From positions 1 to 9,127 of the forward strand of contig JAEZFE010000317.1 of assembly GCA_023437865.1 (NCBI GenBank): 9,127 bases of DNA, given 5' to 3'. Of this stretch, positions 8,166-9,127 are shown one piece after another. The notes under the pieces were generated by a model. That model saw only the letters and a program-made list of their open reading frames with translations. It had not been told where the DNA came from and did not search any database. Origin of the DNA: Pseudomonadota bacterium. Lineage in GTDB: Bacteria; Pseudomonadota; Alphaproteobacteria; Rhodospirillales; Magnetospirillaceae. The translations under genes and the position numbers were made by a program. Positions within the stretch are counted from its first letter, which is position 1. Each line of letters opens with the position of its first letter.

Positions 8166-8170
8166 TCACC

Positions 8171-8956
8171 ATGAACGCTTTCGACCCGCCGCCCGTTGCC
8201 GGCCCCAAGGCCTGCGAGGCCATCGCCAATGCCATGATCGGCCATTTCGCCACGCGGCTGGAGGTGGAGGCCCGCAAGGCCGGCGGTTCGCTGACCGCCG
8301 AGGCCATCCGCGGCCTGGCCGAACGCTTCCTGGCCGACGAGGCCGCCCGCTTCGCCCCCGCCATGAAGCGCAGCTATGATGCCTGCACGGTGGCGCGCGA
8401 GGCCCGGCAATGGGAGAGCGCCCGGCGCCGCCCGTTCGACCGTATCCTGGCCAAACCCTTCGCCCACCTGTTCCCGCCCCGCCAGGGCGATGACGGCGGC
8501 CAAAGCGTTCTCAGCCGGCGCATGCTGCCCGGCTTCAGGCTGGCGGTGGACAAGATGATCGGCCCCGCGCTCTACGAGCAATGCCAGCGCAAGTCCCAGG
8601 CGATCCTGGACCGCCATCGCCAGGGCGCCGGCTACGACTGGCCCACCATTCATTCCGACCCCGACGCCGTCGCCCTGACCCGCGACGTGCTGGTGGTGGT
8701 CGCCCATTACTTCGCCCATTTCGAACGCCGCCGCGACTGGTTCATGGCGCTGGTGAACTCAAACCTCTCCCCGGCGGCGCACGGCGCACCGGATGCCCAC
8801 TGGCAACTCACCGGGCACCGCTTCGCCGAATTCATGCGGGCGCTATTCGGCGAGCTGAAGATTGCCCTGCGGATGGAGGCAAAGGCGCTGCGCAAGCGGT
8901 ACGGCGACCAGACAGTGGAAACGGTCGAGAACTTTCTGAAGAGGCTGGCGGGATAG
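8171..8956 (+). CDS. Hypothetical soluble, mainly helical protein of unknown function
   Basis: A 261-residue protein I do not recognise. It has no signal peptide and no clear membrane segment; the most hydrophobic stretch (DVLVVVAHYFAHF, 172-184) is short and flanked by Arg and His. It is rich in Ala, Arg and Glu in helix-like runs (about 12-85 and 215-258), with a central basic, aromatic part (KPFAHLFPPR, 95-104; PGFRLAVDKMIGPALY, 120-135) and a His/Arg/Trp-rich part (HYFAHFERRRDWF, 179-191). No catalytic or DNA-binding motif stands out. The start at ATG 8171 has a strong Shine-Dalgarno sequence. The gene is monocistronic: divergent from nadE across 118 nt and closed by its own terminator. 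Base composition matches the neighbours, so there is no sign of recent transfer. The even coding character and clean signals at both ends support a real gene. Confidence 0.85.
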   Translation: MNAFDPPPVAGPKACEAIANAMIGHFATRLEVEARKAGGSLTAEAIRGLAERFLADEAARFAPAMKRSYDACTVAREARQWESARRRPFDRILAKPFAHLFPPRQGDDGGQSVLSRRMLPGFRLAVDKMIGPALYEQCQRKSQAILDRHRQGAGYDWPTIHSDPDAVALTRDVLVVVAHYFAHFERRRDWFMALVNSNLSPAAHGAPDAHWQLTGHRFAEFMRALFGELKIALRMEAKALRKRYGDQTVETVENFLKRLAG

Positions 8957-8971
8957 TCCCGCCCGTTTTTT
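8947..8971 (+). terminator. Intrinsic terminator overlapping the end of the 8171 gene
   Basis: A perfect 7-bp stem GGCGGGA / TCCCGCC (8947-8953 and 8957-8963) with a 3-nt loop TAG is followed by CG and a run of six T (8966-8971). The loop is exactly the stop codon of the upstream gene (8954-8956), so the left arm of the stem is coding sequence. Confidence 0.85.
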
Positions 8972-9045
8972 GACACGCGCCCGTAGCATCCCTGATTGGG
9001 AATAATCCTGGTCGCTCTCGCCCTCCTCTACGGAGCCCCTCGGCC

Positions 9046-9127
9046 ATGAAGTCCCTGACCGTTCCGGTCCTCGCCCTCGCCCTTACCGCCAGCCCGACCA
9101 CCGCGCTTGCCGACCCGCCGCCATGGG
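9046..9127 (+). CDS. N-terminus of an exported protein, cut by the window edge
   Basis: An ATG at 9046 opens a frame of 27 codons that runs off the window. It encodes a typical Sec signal peptide: a short basic start (MKS), a hydrophobic core (LTVPVLALALTAS) and a likely signal peptidase I site after ALA (residues 20-22), followed by DPPPW. The mature protein would therefore be periplasmic or secreted and start with a Pro-rich segment. GGAG (9032-9035) lies 10 nt upstream, a little far but usable. The gene follows the terminator of the previous gene by 74 nt, so it needs its own promoter; TTGACA at 8970-8975 is a possible -35 but has no good partner. Too little is present to name the product. 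Confidence 0.7.
   Translation, partial: MKSLTVPVLALALTASPTTALADPPPW

Noticed and set aside
8053..8364. A 104-residue N-terminal extension of NadE
   Set aside because: The family-typical N-terminus starts at the ATG at 8052. The extension would cross the promoter candidate and overlap the start of the plus-strand gene, and its sequence is Ala/Ser/Arg-rich with no similarity I recognise.
8970..9006. A promoter for the 9046 gene using TTGACA at 8970-8975
   Set aside because: The -35 match is perfect but arises from the end of the terminator T run. The sequence at 17 nt spacing (TGATTG) is a poor -10, and the better AATAAT (9001-9006) lies 25 nt away, too far.

Overview
The window is GC-rich, tightly packed bacterial chromosome, probably from an alphaproteobacterium of the Rhodospirillales (Magnetospirillum-like). 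That placement is an inference from base composition, codon style and the short alphaproteobacterial type of glutamyl-tRNA synthetase; there is no 16S or other marker gene to confirm it. I see no rRNA, tRNA, CRISPR array, insertion sequence or phage gene.

Layout. Most of the window (17-8052) is a run of six genes on the minus strand, read right to left: nadE (glutamine-dependent NAD+ synthetase), gltX (glutamyl-tRNA synthetase), cysS (cysteinyl-tRNA synthetase), an uncharacterised polytopic membrane protein, a family 1 glycoside hydrolase (beta-glucosidase type), and a short-chain dehydrogenase/reductase. Spacings are 2 nt (nadE-gltX), 19 nt (gltX-cysS), a 4-nt overlap (cysS-membrane protein), 46 nt (membrane protein-GH1) and 68 nt (GH1-SDR). 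No convincing terminator lies between them, so one long transcript is plausible. It would start at a good promoter candidate about 58-63 nt upstream of nadE (-35 TTGACA, 17-nt spacer, -10 TTTAGT).

On the other side of a 118-nt divergent region, a plus-strand gene (8171-8956) encodes a 261-residue protein of unknown function. It ends in a compact intrinsic terminator whose three-base loop is the gene's own stop codon. After 89 nt a second plus-strand gene begins at 9046. It encodes a signal peptide and then leaves the window.

Functionally the operon head is housekeeping: NAD+ synthesis and charging of tRNA with Glu and Cys. The tail is accessory: a cytosolic beta-glycosidase, an NADP(H)-type oxidoreductase and a membrane protein whose predicted topology resembles GT-C glycosyltransferases. 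Nothing in the sequence proves that the tail genes share a pathway. I find no clearly new multi-gene system; the most unfamiliar items are the membrane protein at 2228-3658 and the orphan protein at 8171-8956.
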